This document shows positions 39,151 through 52,063 of a stretch of DNA of 64,000 nucleotides, piece after piece. The DNA comes from Ptiloglossa arizonensis (taxonomy: Eukaryota; Arthropoda; Insecta; Hymenoptera; Colletidae). The stretch is from the NCBI RefSeq assembly GCF_051014685.1, contig NC_135060.1, forward strand, positions 5,766,001 to 5,830,000, written 5' to 3'. Within the stretch, counting starts at the first letter, position 1, and each line of letters begins with the position of its first letter. Position numbers and translations under genes: made by a program. The notes beneath the pieces were generated by a model. It did no database searches. It was not told where the DNA came from and saw only the letters and a program-made list of their open reading frames with translations.

Positions 39151-39407
39151 AAAGCGCTGCGTTACCGACGTCGGGCGTCCCGGCTACGTTAAAGGAAGTC
39201 CACGATGAACCTCCAACGGAAACTGTATTCAGACGTTTATCGGAAGCGGACCGAATCCTTCTTGAGAGTTTGGACATCGGTCGTTCTAGGCCCAGGCCCA
39301 CCGGTCGTTTTCTGACGATGCACAAGAGACGCCGTAAGAGGCTTACCACGAGATCCTTAACTCAGGAGCCTGGTATCCTGGACGATATTTTCCATGGCCT
39401 GGTTCAG
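39151..39407 (+). CDS. Pde7: PDE7 exon 3 (residues 59-144), linker with basic cluster
   Basis: The acceptor is TTGCGTTGCAG and the donor CAG|GTAAGA. The exon starts with two bases completing a Glu codon from exon 2 and ends in phase 0. It encodes a low-similarity linker with an FRRLSE site (S89, a PKA-type consensus), a basic run KRRRKR (residues 117-122) that could act as a nuclear localisation signal, and an ILDD segment near residues 135-138 matching the ILD(D/E)D found just before the catalytic domain of vertebrate PDE7. Confidence 0.85.
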
Positions 39408-42400
39408 GTAAGACGTTGATCGTCGGCTATAAATTTCATACCTCCTCGCGGAAAGATCATTTCCCAAGGTTCGTTGTACAGAAGACCTCTACAAGTGTGC
39501 ACGATTGTTCGATTATGAAATTTTATCGAAATAAATATGGAAGAGTTTGTGCAGTATCCTAAATCATTTTCTAAGGTTCTTTGTGCAGAAGACCTATACA
39601 AGTGTGCACAATTATTCAATTACGAAATTTTATCGAAATAGATATGTAATATTTTGTGCAGTGTCCTAAATCATTTTCTAAGGTTCTTTGTACAGAAGAC
39701 CTATACAAGTGTGCACAATTATTCAATTACGAAATTTTATCGAAATAGATATGTAATATTTTGTGCAGTGTCCTAGATCATTTTCTAAGGTTCTTTGTAC
39801 AGAAGACCTATACAAGTGTGCACAATTATTCAATTACGAAATTTTATCGAAATAAATATGTAACAGTTTGCACGGTGCTCTAATCGATAGACGTTGCTAG
39901 AAATTCAAAAAGTCAAAGCTTGGATATATCGATCCTGTTATCAAAGTGTCCACAATACGACAAACGATATTATTTTTCATTCAGATTCGCTCAGAACTGT
40001 GCGCATAAATTACCATCAGTTACAACTACGAAAGTAGATATTGGGTAAATTGAATTAATCTCGTTTCCTTCCGAATAAAGGAAATAAATAACGACACTGG
40101 TCAGATACTCTGCGAATATCGTGTTCCAACGACATCGAGCACACTTATCGGTTCGTGGAATTCCAAGATATCTAAGATTGCAATAGTTTTCACATTGCAT
40201 CGCGTGCATTTACGTGCATCTTCCTTGCTGTCGTTCTTCTGATATTTTTTGTTCGAGACAGGAAGACGAACACGGTACAATGGATGCGATCGGAACAATT
40301 GTATTGTAGCAAAACACTCGGGACGTGAAATTGCTAGAGAACGTATTTCAATTTGCGATTTATCGATTTTACGATCGGTGTCTGGAGACTGATTGTTGCT
40401 TCGAAAAGCTTGGATAAAAACCAATAAAGACGATACAAGTGGAATGGTCCTCTGACCGATCAGACCGAATTAACGTTGTTAAATCTCAACCTCGATCGAC
40501 ACAAATTTGAATTCGTGTGGTCATTTACCAGATGTTTGCAAGATTCACGAATCTTTGCAAATTTTATGCTCGACGTTCGGCACGTTGATAAGTTCGATTT
40601 GCAAAATTAACGTACGAACGAAAATAGATCCCATTGTTCGAGTATCGAAGTAAAAATAGCAAATAGCAAACAGTTGTGCAAGGTCTACCAAGATTGCATC
40701 AAAGTTTCATCCGTGTCATAACTAATCACCAGTCGGGATTACTGTTATCAGATACCGTAAAGTAACATTACAAGTAAATTGTGCGTAAAGTTGAAGACCG
40801 AAAATAAAATTACCGTGTTCGATACATCTGCATATTCTTCAATTTTTCTTTCTCAATATCTACGTTTTCGATTTACAAATATCTTTAACTTCGAGCAATA
40901 ATAATTTTGAGATTGTTACTTCAAAGATTAGAATACTAACGTTAAAAGATACTCTATGGTTGAAACAAATTACGAAAAAATGTAGAACAATCTTCGGAAA
41001 AATTTATAGCAGAAGAATGTTTAAAGTCTTCTGAAACATTATACGAACCTTGTGAACAATTCGTCGCGCATACAATTATTTTTTAAATGAATTTAATTCG
41101 TATATTATTTCGTTTTGCGTACCTTTCGGTTACGTTACATTCTTATTAGGACATTTCAATGAAATAACAAAAAGAAGAAAACGTTTCTATAAATTTGATG
41201 TTCGATTGGTTATCCATCGAGGCTCATTGGTGTTCCTTTTCATCCATTTACGCAACTGTGCTAGATCGAAGTAAAAACCGGTTAATTAACATCGGCAGCT
41301 GATCGGATGGATAAAATCTGAACTGATTAAGGGACTTAAACTGTTAGCTAATTGAAGCGGAAAACCGATGATAGCGGTCGAACGGTCAGAACCTTTGAGC
41401 GATTTAATCGGTTAAATGCTAATACGACATTACTGGTCAGAAATGATCGTGACCGTGTATGAAAGTCACTGATTTTGTTTAGAAGTAAATTTATACGTTG
41501 GTGGGTCCGCACTTACGCAGACAAAGCGAAAATGTTCGCACAATGAATACGTATACGTCGCCTAACTTAGAACAGAGCAATCCCTTTTGTCGATTTCTTT
41601 TCGAGTTCGTTGTCGGAACGAAATTCAAGATACTCGATAAATTTAATAACGAATCGTGTACACTCGAGCGCACTTTATGCGCTGCATCATCGACAAAATA
41701 ATATCACCGAGCGTTCGGTGTATCGCTTTGAAATTTTACGCGATTTTGAGACGTTCGATCTTCGATTTTATTAGTAGATTCTTAAGGAAATTTTGAAATA
41801 AATAAATTCGTTTGAAAAGAAAACGTCGTTAATGTATCGAAATTCGAGGGTGAATTTGAATCAATTATTTTGAGTCGAAATGTGAATCACGTTTCAATAG
41901 TTAAAGAAATTTAAACGGTCAATTATTACGTAACTCAACTGACCGGAGTATATCTCTTTTAAAAATATTTTCATTCTTTCTTCGCCTTTTTACAATGTCT
42001 CGAAATCAAAGTAACCAATAATGAGTTTTCGTATATTTCTCTTTGTTTATTAAATTGATAATTTAAAAATAAAAATGAGCGAACGACGCGAGGCGATATA
42101 AATTTAACGAATATTATATAGTTGGTATTACAATGTTCATATATTCGAGGGATCAATATTTCATTTTGTGCTTAGTGAAAGAAGGGTACATTTAGGGACC
42201 CATCGAAGCTTCAATCTGTTCACGCTTTCAAAGTTAAAGAAGATGGAGGCTTAATAATATTGCACGCTCCATTTCTATCCAGACTTTCATCAAATATGAT
42301 TCTTCCACGGTTCTCATCTTTTAAATCTCGTAAAGACTTACCGGTACGGAACATTTTCGCGTTACCAACATTTTATCGTTAACTGGTAAAATTTATCCAC

Positions 42401-42832
42401 AATTATAAATTTACCGAATCCGAAATAAAAGACTCTCCGTACGATGCGTTACCATTTTTATCAAAAGTTCCACTTGTATAGCTTCTTAAAATATTCTTAA
42501 CACCGAAGACCTTAAGGTCAATGCAAAGTCTTCTGAACGGTTAATCCTGTAATTATCTCAAGTATCGTGTCCGATCGCATCCTTTGAACAAAGGTTAATC
42601 TGTTGATTAACGAGGGCTAATATCGCGTCAATAATCGTTGAAATTACACGAAAGACTTTGATTAGCAAGACCGCGTTACGGGGTCTGAATGATTTATCAT
42701 ACGGCCGAGGAATGGATGTGCTCGTTTTATTACAATACCATTGTGCTCGGTGACACGTTTCGTCCCTTTCTACCCAGCGAAACTGTCCATTTCATCGTCG
42801 TTGATCTATTGTGCCTTGATGATTTGTTGCAG
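39408..42832. other. PDE7 intron 3 (with 107-bp tandem repeat at its start)
   Basis: Apart from the tandem repeat at 39425-39870, nothing is recognisable. It ends in GATTTGTTGCAG. Confidence 0.6.
39425..39870. repeat. 107-bp tandem repeat, 4 units
   Basis: AAGGTTCTTTGTACAGAAGA recurs at 39466, 39573, 39680 and 39787, each followed by CCTATACAAGTGTGCACAAT and a GAAATTTTATCGAAATA end. The first unit is the most diverged and begins within 20 bp of the exon 3 donor. Confidence 0.95.
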
Positions 42833-42896
42833 TGCGTGTTACAAAAGGCCGGAAACTGGCGGTTTAATGCGTTTACGCTAGAAACAGTGACAGGAG
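42833..42896 (+). CDS. Pde7: PDE7 exon 4 (residues 145-165), start of the conserved core
   Basis: 64 bp between TTGCAG and AG|GTAAGC. Encodes [20 protein letters not shown] and Gly, matching the C-M-L-x-K-V-G-N-W-x-F-D-I-F segment of vertebrate PDE7. Phase 0 in, phase 1 out. Confidence 0.9.
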
Positions 42897-44775
42897 GTAA
42901 GCAACTATGAAAAAGTACATTTACATTCTCCTACACGGGCTCGTTGAACTGTGATCTATTACATTCTCTATTAGATTATATTGCGACAGAGACAGCGTGG
43001 TCCTGTTCATCACGCTTTCTACGATCTGCCCCCAAAAAGTCCCTTCGTATTTTCGCCAATTGGGACGAATTTCGAACATGTTTCTCAACGACGCGTTTAC
43101 ACTCGTACATTTGCACACAACGGAAGTATTCGCAACGTACATCTCGTTAATTTTCAAGTCCATAAAATTGTAAAAAATATATTTCTACAGCATCGCGGTA
43201 CGTGTTCAGCGCACACCATTGTACGAGGTGTCTCGAAAGCATGTTTTCTCAAAGTAGCGTAAATTTCGAATAAATTTCTCAACAGCGTATTCATTTTTCA
43301 AAATTTACGCTTCGAATATAGTTTTTTATAACAAGTTATCCAAGTAACAATTTTCGATCGCTCCGTCTAAATTTCCAACAAATTTTTCTACTCGAATAAA
43401 AGACGAGGAATGTAAAATTGTTATTTCCTCGTTGTAGCCACGAGCGACGAGCAGAGAGTCGTTCATCTTTTATTCGTTGTACGAAACTTTTATCTAGATA
43501 GAATCTCTGTCCAAAGATGGTCTTTTAGTTTCCTGACAAGAAATCCGCGTGAATCCCCGGAGTAACGCAATATTTAACGCGACATGATTTATTCCGGACA
43601 CATTGAAGGAGACCAGGAGTGGAACAATATTTACGAGCCGTAACGTCTTTACCTTCCTAGCGGGCGATTAATTCCACGATGCATCGCTGGGAAAAATTCA
43701 TGTGGGTAGTACCGCGCGTCCTTCGTCCTCGTTCGATTTGAATTTTAGAAGACGTGGCCGGGTTAAAGGGAGAAATTTGGTAAAAAAAAACAACAACCGA
43801 GAGCCAAGAGGAGAACGGAATCCTCCCGTTACGAATGCAAGAAACATGTTTTCCCCGACACGTACTTTGGTATTTTTTTTTTTTCTTTTTTTTTTCTTTT
43901 TTTTTTTTTCTCTCCTTCGAGTTTCCTTCGTCTCGCAATGGTCTCGCGTTACCATTATACTTGGTACTCGAGTTCCAATTTCGCGACACGCCAGCTTGGT
44001 TTACACTTCGAGTTCACCTCTGTCACGATCGTGGAACACGTGAAACGCGGGGGAACAGCGAATACCGACAAATACACACACGGGGTGTCCCGTAACCGGT
44101 GCCGCGAACCGAGACTTCGTGAAAATGTGGAACGAAATATTGAAATAAAATTTTCGAATCGAAAATAATGAGAACGTGGTCCACTCGTTTGTGTCTCGAT
44201 TGTAACTGATTTCGAAACGGGTTACTCGTGTCGATGCAATACTATTTGCCAGAGTTTTGCACAAATTTACCAATAGTCGAACAAGGATAAGATCGAATAC
44301 GATATACCTACATGCTTTCGTGAAAATTGTATATATTTCAACGACTTGAAAATAATAGTCGAGTTCTCGATCTTTTATCAGAAGTACATCGGACGAATGA
44401 TCGAATATTTTCACATTTACAATTCGTCTAAACCTACCTCGAAACGAATTATCGGTTATCGTCTAATCGGAAGGTCCAGGTGTAAAAGGGGATGAAATGA
44501 ACAAAAATATATTTCAGCCAGATGATATAAAAAAATGATAAAAACTGTGATAAATTTTTTCACACGAATTTCCAATTTTCTAAAAGTGTCTCGGTTTCGT
44601 TGAATTTCACGAACATCGATGTCCCGCTCGACGTGATAAAAATATCTCGAAACCAAGCTTAAGGAAACTTGAAACTAACGAATACCCGGTCCCCTTTGTC
44701 CCTAAATTTATTCCCTACGCTGTCTAAAAAAAAAAAAAAATTCCACGTTACAATATAGTTGAATTCAATTTCCAG
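42897..44775. other. PDE7 intron 4
   Basis: Contains a long pyrimidine tract at 43872-43914 (T runs broken by C). No gene is seen; the overlapping 85-137 codon frames around it come from low-complexity sequence. Confidence 0.6.
43872..43914. repeat. Poly-T/pyrimidine tract
   Basis: About 43 bp of T with single C interruptions. Confidence 0.95.
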
Positions 44776-44871
44776 GTCGTTCGTTGCCAGTATTATGCGT
44801 TCACCTTTTTCACTGGTACGGGCTTCTGCAGCACTTCAACTTGGACGTGGTAACGGTGTGGAAGTTGTTCG
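44776..44871 (+). CDS. Pde7: PDE7 exon 5 (residues 166-197)
   Basis: Acceptor TTTCCAG, donor TTCG|GTAAGA, 96 bp. Contains [20 protein letters not shown], equivalent to the helices L-F-S-L-H-G-L-I-E-Y-F-H-L-D in vertebrate PDE7 that pack at the start of the HD-type catalytic fold. Phase 1 in, phase 1 out. Confidence 0.92.
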
Positions 44872-45330
44872 GTAAGAACATGTCTGAATCCAACGCGAAT
44901 AATTCTAACGCACCTATAAAAGGAAATATGAATGAGACCAGGGTCATAACGAGGCAAAGGCAGAATGGTCGCTGTACTCGTGGACGTCGCGTTACGAGGG
45001 TGCCTTTAAAAATGAATAAAATTCAATCGACCACTTTCGCTATTAAAATCGGGGAAACGATCGTCGCTGCAAGTTTGGTTCTCTCTCTCAAAACAATTCG
45101 ATGTAATAATTTTTCGAAAAACACCCGTACGCGTATGTGTATTTACAGAGAAACGAATGGAGAAAAGGGTTTTCATTGTTACTCCGCGTTAGGAGAGTTC
45201 ATTTAAAAGAGAATAGAATTAAATCGAACACATTACCGTTGAACTCGCGAACACGAGGTTGCTACTTGGATGTTTTCTTAAAAAATTTGTCAGCACAATT
45301 TCTCGACGACACGATGCAAAAAACCTGGTA

Positions 45331-45546
45331 TACCAGGTCGTTCGATAAGTTTCGTCGTTTTTTCCATTGTGAAAACAAATACTACCACACTTGAACTTTG
45401 AGCAAGTGTAAATATACGAACGAGTCGACGGATCTACGTGAAACTTCACGCGTGTTCACCAAACGGTAGTATCATCTTTGGAAAAATAAAACGACGAACC
45501 TAACAACTACATTTCTTATCGAACGACAAAACTTATCGAGCGATAT
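45331..45546. mobile_element. Miniature inverted-repeat element, mariner-like ends
   Basis: The left end GTCGTTCGATAAGTTTCGTC (45337-45356) is the inverted counterpart of AACGACAAAACTTATCGAGC (45525-45544). TA dinucleotides flank both sides, as expected for a TA target duplication. The interior has no transposase. A related copy lies at 14028-14185 and right-end fragments near 19,670 and 45,660. A 16-bp palindrome ACCTGGTATACCAGGT (45323-45338) overlaps the left border. Confidence 0.72.
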
Positions 45547-46444
45547 TAACAAAGTTAAAGTCTCCTTTTGGAATATTCGTAAAGTTCGATTTATTGATAA
45601 AATAGAAATACCGAGCTATCGTTTCATCGCATCCACAACCCAAAATTCCAATAGCTTCGTTTCTTATCGAACGACGAAACATATCGAACAACTTATTCCG
45701 AGTGTCTATCGGAGAGCAAATAGAGAAAATTTTTATGAATATTCCGGGCGCAAAAATATCTAGGCACAGCCCTGAACGAGACGGAAGCGATAATAGGATA
45801 CGAATGAAATCAGGAAACGATTCCAATGCGTATTTCATCGATCGAGTCAGAAGTATCAGCGAAGACGTCTGAATCCCGCTGACACGTATCAATCTTATCA
45901 TTTAACGAGCGTGCATCACGTGCTCAATAATATTAATTTTTTTAATTTATTAACCCTCTTGCGTCAGAGATGGACAAAATAGAAAGAAAATTCACATTTA
46001 ACGAGTTCTTCGTTCGGTAAAAATTACAATCTAAATTATAAGTACATAGAATCGAATTATATTTCACAGAGCTTGCTCGAGTAGCTGTCGCTTGAATAAA
46101 TAGTTGAAAATGAGATAGTTGTACGAATTTTTAATTCGTCGTCTGTTATTGTATTAATTTTTACTTTGGACGAGATGTATTTATACTTTTGTGTAATTTT
46201 ACTTATGCTTCTACTACTTGTATAGATACATATTGACCTCGTAAAGGCACATTAATCGTACGTCAGTTTATTAATCCGGTACTTGTCGAATAAATCAGTC
46301 TCGATTCGTTGTTTCGAAGCGTCGATCGAAATCAGATCGCGAATGACAACCGTAACATCGTCGATCGTGAAGAAGTTAAAGTTAAACTTTAGTAATTCGC
46401 GGTTTATCGTTTTCGTCGCAAAATTTTTTCGTCGAACCATTGGA

Positions 46445-47385
46445 ATCTTCCATTTCCTTTGTTCGATAAGTTTGTTTAGTCTCCCCGATAATGGAACGTC
46501 ATCGTCAGATTGTGCAGTATATACAGGGTGAGTCGATAAAATATTGTCGTATAAAATAACTTGTTCATCGATTTTGGAGAGTACTGTTTCGTACAACGTG
46601 TATCGTGTTGCTCGAGGCTTGCAGAGAAGAAGTATCTCGATACTTTCGTTTCGCGTAGTTTCCGAGATATCGAGCTGACCTTCAATTTTTTAAGCGATAT
46701 CGCATACTTTGTTTACGCTACGTTGTAGACGATAAAAAGACGAATTCAATTACCTATAATAAAATGATATTATTCCTCGAAATATTGCAACGTTATTCTT
46801 TTTCGTTTCTGTATTCGTAGAACGATTGCAATCTAAAGTGTGTGTGTAAGTATATACGTACGTATATATGTACGTGTATATGTGTTCTACAGAGAAAAGA
46901 AGACCTTCGTGCGGCATATTGGGTCAGACATTATAGTCCGCATTCTACTTGCGCGTAGAACCACATTCCCCTTAATCCGTGACTCTCGTTCTTTTTACCC
47001 GTAACAATGGTTAGCTTGCTATATTTATTGTTCATCGCGACTCGTTGAAATCACTTCGAGACCGCTTTATTACGCGTCACTGGATTTATCGTTTTACGAA
47101 CCGAAATATCAATTCTGAAGGAAATACAGGGTATCGTTCGAAAAATTCAAAATCACCTCGATGTCTAAAAAAATATTTACAACAGACGAAACAATTGAAA
47201 TTTCGACGAAGCTCGCGGAACGCAATGTATCTTACGCAAAATATCTTTTCCTAAAATCAATGAACAACGAGTTATTTTATACGACAGTAGTGCAGACTCA
47301 CCCTGTATATACTGCACAATCTGACGGTGACGTACCATTATCAGAGAGACTTAACAAACTTATCGAACAAAGGAAATGAAAGATT
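46445..47385. repeat. Large inverted repeat, arms of about 260 bp
   Basis: The left arm (about 46445-46705) read on the minus strand matches the right arm (about 47125-47385) read on the plus strand. Both include ATGAACAA, a CTCACCCTGTATATACTGCA block and CTTATCGAACAAAGGAAATG at the end. Both encode the same peptide in one frame (THPVYTAQSD then DVPLS and RLNKLIEQRK), suggesting a remnant of a formerly coding or conserved element. About 420 bp separate the arms. The family is not recognised. Confidence 0.75.
46841..46882. repeat. TG/TATACGTA simple repeat
   Basis: Alternating purine-pyrimidine run GTGTGTGTAAGTATATACGT and continuation. Confidence 0.9.
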
Positions 47386-49492
47386 TTGACGGCTTAAAAA
47401 ATTTTCGTTCCATAAATGATAAATTAATACAGATAATTTGAACCGGCACAGTTGGAAAATAAATTATACAATTGATCGTCGTGGCTGTAGTTTCTTCTTA
47501 CGGAATAAATTATCCAAATTGTTAAGAAATAAAAGTGTCTAAAGTCGAAAGGATTCAATTCTGCAACGAGACTGAGCACCGTCTCTTTTTAACCGCGAAA
47601 CGACAATTTTGTCGAACGAACAATTTCAATACCGAATAAGTCGCGATGTAAGAATGTCGTAATAATCTTAAAGGTGAACCACTTGCCTTATTGTGTATCC
47701 TCCATTATTGAATTCGATAGTCACGGAAACACAATAAGACAAGATATTCCCATCTTAAGAATCTTATTACATTCTTCCATCGCGACCGACCCAGCATTGA
47801 AGTCACTCGTTCAACAAAAATCTCTCTTTGCGATTAAAATACGACGTTGCTCTATCTCTCCTTGAAAAATGAAATTCGTTCAATTCGAGCCTTTTAAATT
47901 CGTCAATTCGTAATTTTTATTCGGTTCGCTATTACCGGATAGGAAATAAAGTCCCACGATTCGATAACTAAATCTACCAACGCGAACATTGCACTTCGGT
48001 CCGTTCGACAATTTCTGAAGTACCACGAACACTTTACACGTTACAAATTTTACACACGATACGCCAAACTTTCCTCAAAGATAAACAAAACGAAAGCTTC
48101 GAACTCTATTTTCTTGAGAACGAAGCCTACCTACTTTATCGTACATTTTCAACTTATTACTCTATGTAAAACTCGGTTGTATTACGATGCATCGTGTGCA
48201 ACCGTTCTTTCGTAAAAAAAGAAAAGAAAAAACACACGCAAAAATCAGAATCGTTTGTTCGTCATCGAGTCTCCGTGGAAGCATATTTCGCGTCTCGTAC
48301 TTTTTGCTCGACCGGTGTACATACACGAGGTTTCAATTATTCACAAATTGCACGTTTTTCAAGTTAAATGGTAACGAGGTATCGCGAGCTCCGATCCAGC
48401 CAATCTGTAAAACAATCGAAACGTCCTCGACTTCCGTATACAACGGAGAGACGATACGAATAATTTCAATCCCCCTGGCCGCCCTTCGTTGGGTTTCTCA
48501 ATCGTCCACAAATCCGATCGAGTTCCCGAGTTCGTAGCGGACGCATCGAAATTATTCTACGAGCGTATTTTTTACGTCATTTCACGGTGACTAAATATTA
48601 CAAGAGCATATGGCAACGTTTGCTCAACGCGTTTGCAGAATCGAACGTACGTTTCTCACAATAATATCTCCGCTTTCCTCCCGTATCGCGTCGTTTCTTA
48701 ACCCTTTCCACTCGAAGCTTTTCTGCTACCCAGAAACTCGATGAAATCCTTCGTTACGTGTAATCGATCTCAAACGTAACATTCTCGTTTGGATGTTTCG
48801 TACACGTACGTTTGCAACATCTTACGAGGAAGGAGTGATTGAATTTTAATTTAAATACCAAACCACGATGGTTTTCCAAATTGGAGAAAGTACAACGAAT
48901 CGGGATCGCCTCTCGAATAGAAAGGGTTAATGTTCACGTAGAAGCGGGAATCTGCGGTCCTATTAATAATTCCAACTCTCTTTCGGCACGAAATTTTTAC
49001 GTCATCATCGAGTTGAAATACAGGTCGGAAGCTATTCGTCACGATTAAATATTCAATAGGGGAGGGGGGAGAGACCCGCAAGAGAAACGGCCCCCTTACG
49101 CGGTGTATTCGTATTTATAGACCGCGCGCGACGCTTATTATTTATTTATTCTGTGTAAGATTTCCATACAAACAGGATTTATGCGCCGCCGCGTGTAAGA
49201 GCAACCGTGAATATTTAAGCCCTTTCGGTCAATCGGGTGAGAAAAACTCGTACACGCGGATAATTGCGATCCTCCCTCTTTCGCCGTGCGTGCGCCGGAC
49301 GATGCCGTTGACGGAAATACGATGGAACATTGAACGCGAGGACGAGACCGGGATAGAGCTGGATAATTCGAGTAATCGACGATCGAGTCTTTAACCGAAC
49401 CGATAATAATTAACCTGTAATCGATCGCAAGAACCACCGTTGGATCGACAAACTCCGAAGCTAGGAACTGGAGGACCCACTCGAGATACGTT

Positions 49493-49770
49493 CGTTGCTC
49501 GAATAGAAACGAAAGGGCACCGTGGATGTTTAAACTGATAGAAACTGGAGGGCTCTGTCGTCCAACACCGGGACAAAAAACGGAAAATTAGTTCCAATTT
49601 GCTCTTTGATACATACTCGAAATTCTGACGAACTTGCTCGTTGAGAATACAAATAAAGGGCACCGTACGCGTGGATATTTAAACTAATAAGAACTGGAGG
49701 GCTCTGTCGTCCAAACGGGCAACTCGTTTCGATCTACTCTTCGATAAGAATAGAAACAAAGGACAGGGTA
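49493..49770. repeat. 147-bp direct duplication, partial third copy
   Basis: AACTGGAGGGCTCTGTCGTC occurs twice (near 49,543 and 49,691), each preceded by AAAGGGCACCG and TTTAAACT. A third partial copy starts with AGAATAGAAACAAAGGAC near 49,748. Confidence 0.85.
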
Positions 49771-51029
49771 CGCGTACAAACGCAAAGGGATACCGAAATT
49801 TTAGGAGTTTTTAATATCTTCGAAATGGGAGATCGATGAAAGGTTTTTTTATACGCGGTGATAAAATTTTCTGTTTCTTTCTCGCGTGATAAAATCCTGA
49901 ACGTTCGTTTCTACGCGAAAGTACAACCGAATCGAATGTGAGAACCGATCGTTCGATCGTTTGTGGGATCGCGAGAAGATGGTACTGCGTGAATCGATCG
50001 CGAACGCGTTCACCGACGGAACGAAACACACGATCAGCTGGAGGATCGAAGAATTTCAGTTTCCAGACACGAATAATTGATCATCCGGGAAATCAATTTA
50101 CGTACACACGCCGCGCCAAATAATCGACAATCTGCTAATGTACCGATTTATTATTGAAGTCGTTCTTAATTACCCGCCGTTACTTATTTATCAATGTCGA
50201 ATTAACTTCCACCGTATAGGATGAATGATACAACAGATGGACACAATTAACCCCACGGAGACAGGAGCTTTTAAATATATTAACAGGCTGGACGAGACAG
50301 GTTTGGAACTATCGACCTGACAGCTTTTCGAAATACCTAATCGTCCACGAGAAGACTTGTAATATTTCTCTCTTCGAATTTCAAATTTACATATAAAACT
50401 GCCTTATTCGTTGCATCCGTATATTTATCTCAACTTGGGATAATAATAATAAAAATACTTAAAATCGTTAGAAGGTTTTCGATGCGAGCCGTGTTTCACT
50501 TCTTGGGTTTCCCATTGGTCGCATTATTTAACAGAGAATTAAACAGGATTGTATACGAAAAATTGTATTTTTTAAATTACTTACTATTCTATTTATCTTA
50601 TTTGTCTTACACGAAGAGTTGTATCGACTAAATAATTTTATCTCGCAACTGTCGACGATCTAAATACATAGATACTCGTTTTCCGAAAGGTCACCGTGAA
50701 CGCTTCGGGTAGTACAGTATTACCTCGATAATTGATCGTGTTTCTCCCTCGTCGATCGAACCTTAACCATCCCCATCGACTGTCGTTCTTTCATCGATAC
50801 ATACGAGATAAAAAAGGAAATCGACTTTCCTCTCTCTAAAATATACTACCTTCCCTCGATAACTGAACAGTCATCGTTAATCAACGAGGTAATACCGTGC
50901 ACTTCGTTCGTAACTTTTAACGCGTATCTCGGAACATACCTAACCTTTCGTTCCAAAGTTCTCGTCTAATTCGAAACACACAGGAAAACGACCTTTAATC
51001 GTTTTTTTTTTGCGCTTGTTTGATATCAG

Positions 51030-51130
51030 CCTTCATCGAGGAGGGCTATCACAGTACAAATCCTTACCACAACAGTATACACGCGACGGATGTGACTCAG
51101 GCGATGCACTGCTTCCTCCAAGAGGAAAAA
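51030..51130 (+). CDS. Pde7: PDE7 exon 6 (residues 198-231), first metal/acid motif
   Basis: Acceptor TTGATATCAG, donor AAA|GTGAGT, 101 bp. Contains [20 protein letters not shown], the class I phosphodiesterase signature: H211 is the general acid and H215 the first metal ligand. Nearly identical to vertebrate PDE7 ([21 protein letters not shown]). Confidence 0.96.
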
Positions 51131-51849
51131 GTGAGTATTTCGGTTTATGGCCATTGGCGTATGTACTGTACGTCGATGAAAAGATGACACAACAGCCAAT
51201 TGGCAGTAGCGTAGTAGTTCAGCCTTCAAGAATACACGTAGAAAGATGACACGTACGCATTTCTCGAATTGTTCGAACGATCGTTCGACGACTGTACGAA
51301 CAAGTGGTGCCAACTGTGCAATATTCGATTACGAACCACCTCCTGTGCTTTCTTTTCATCGATACACAGTACGTACTGTCCGTTCGCGACAAGAAGGCAA
51401 ACGAATGTTTTCCCATTCACGGTCTATCGATTACCATCGTGCACTTTGGACGAGAGCGATGAAGAAAATTGACCAACGATAGGAGAACTGATAGATAGTG
51501 CAGTGGAGTGGGGATAGAAAGACTCGTTTGCCTTCTTTTCATGAACGAACGGTATATATTACAGAAAGCTGGTGTAAGTTGGCGAGTGAGGAGTCACAGG
51601 GACAAGAAGCATTTCAGTGCTCCGGTTTCTCGATGAAAGCGCAAACCGAGTAGCGCGAGAAAGCGTAGAAATTATAATTTCCAAGAATTATAATTATTCA
51701 GAGTTTAAACTCAGGCGAGTTTAACTCGGGAGCATTCCTTAAACTCGCCAACTTGTCAGCTCTCCGTAGTAGCTACTCGTACTTGAACCGCGTTGATGCG
51801 AGGGGTGTCCAGAGGATCGAAACGAAGAGGACGCGTTGCAAATTTACAG
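51131..51849. other. PDE7 intron 6
   Basis: 719 bp without other features; overlapping short frames on both strands are chance. A short AGAATTATAATTATTC palindrome-like patch lies near 51,680-51,700. Confidence 0.6.
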
Positions 51850-51981
51850 ATTAGGACGCACTTAACCAACTTGGAAATCATGGCTTCGCTGATTGCCGCG
51901 GTGACGCACGATCTGGATCATCCAGGCGTCAATCAACCGTTTCTCGTTGCCACCAGCAATCACTTGGCTGCTCTCTATCAA
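51850..51981 (+). CDS. Pde7: PDE7 exon 7 (residues 232-275), metal-binding HD motif
   Basis: 132 bp, phase 0 at both ends, acceptor AATTTACAG and donor CAA|GTGAGT. Contains [19 protein letters not shown]251 and D252 bind the catalytic zinc/magnesium pair. The [13 protein letters not shown] signature separates PDE7 from PDE1, PDE4 and PDE8 homologues. Confidence 0.97.
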
Positions 51982-52063
51982 GTGAGTCTCGACCACTTTC
52001 GAAAATGTCCAACGAAAATTCGTTCGCCGGATGTTTCATTGGACGCGATTTTCTCGATTGCAG

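Larger units (their letters stand above)
44872..51029. other. PDE7 intron 5, about 6.2 kb
   Basis: Holds a miniature inverted-repeat element (45331-45546) with another right-end fragment near 45,655-45,685, a large inverted repeat (46445-47385), a TATACGTA-rich simple repeat and a 147-bp duplication (49493-49770). No exon was found in it. Confidence 0.6.

Noticed and set aside
44075..44105. GGGGTGTCCCGTAACCGG as a transposon end
   Set aside because: Only a single such end is visible, with no partner inverted repeat nearby.
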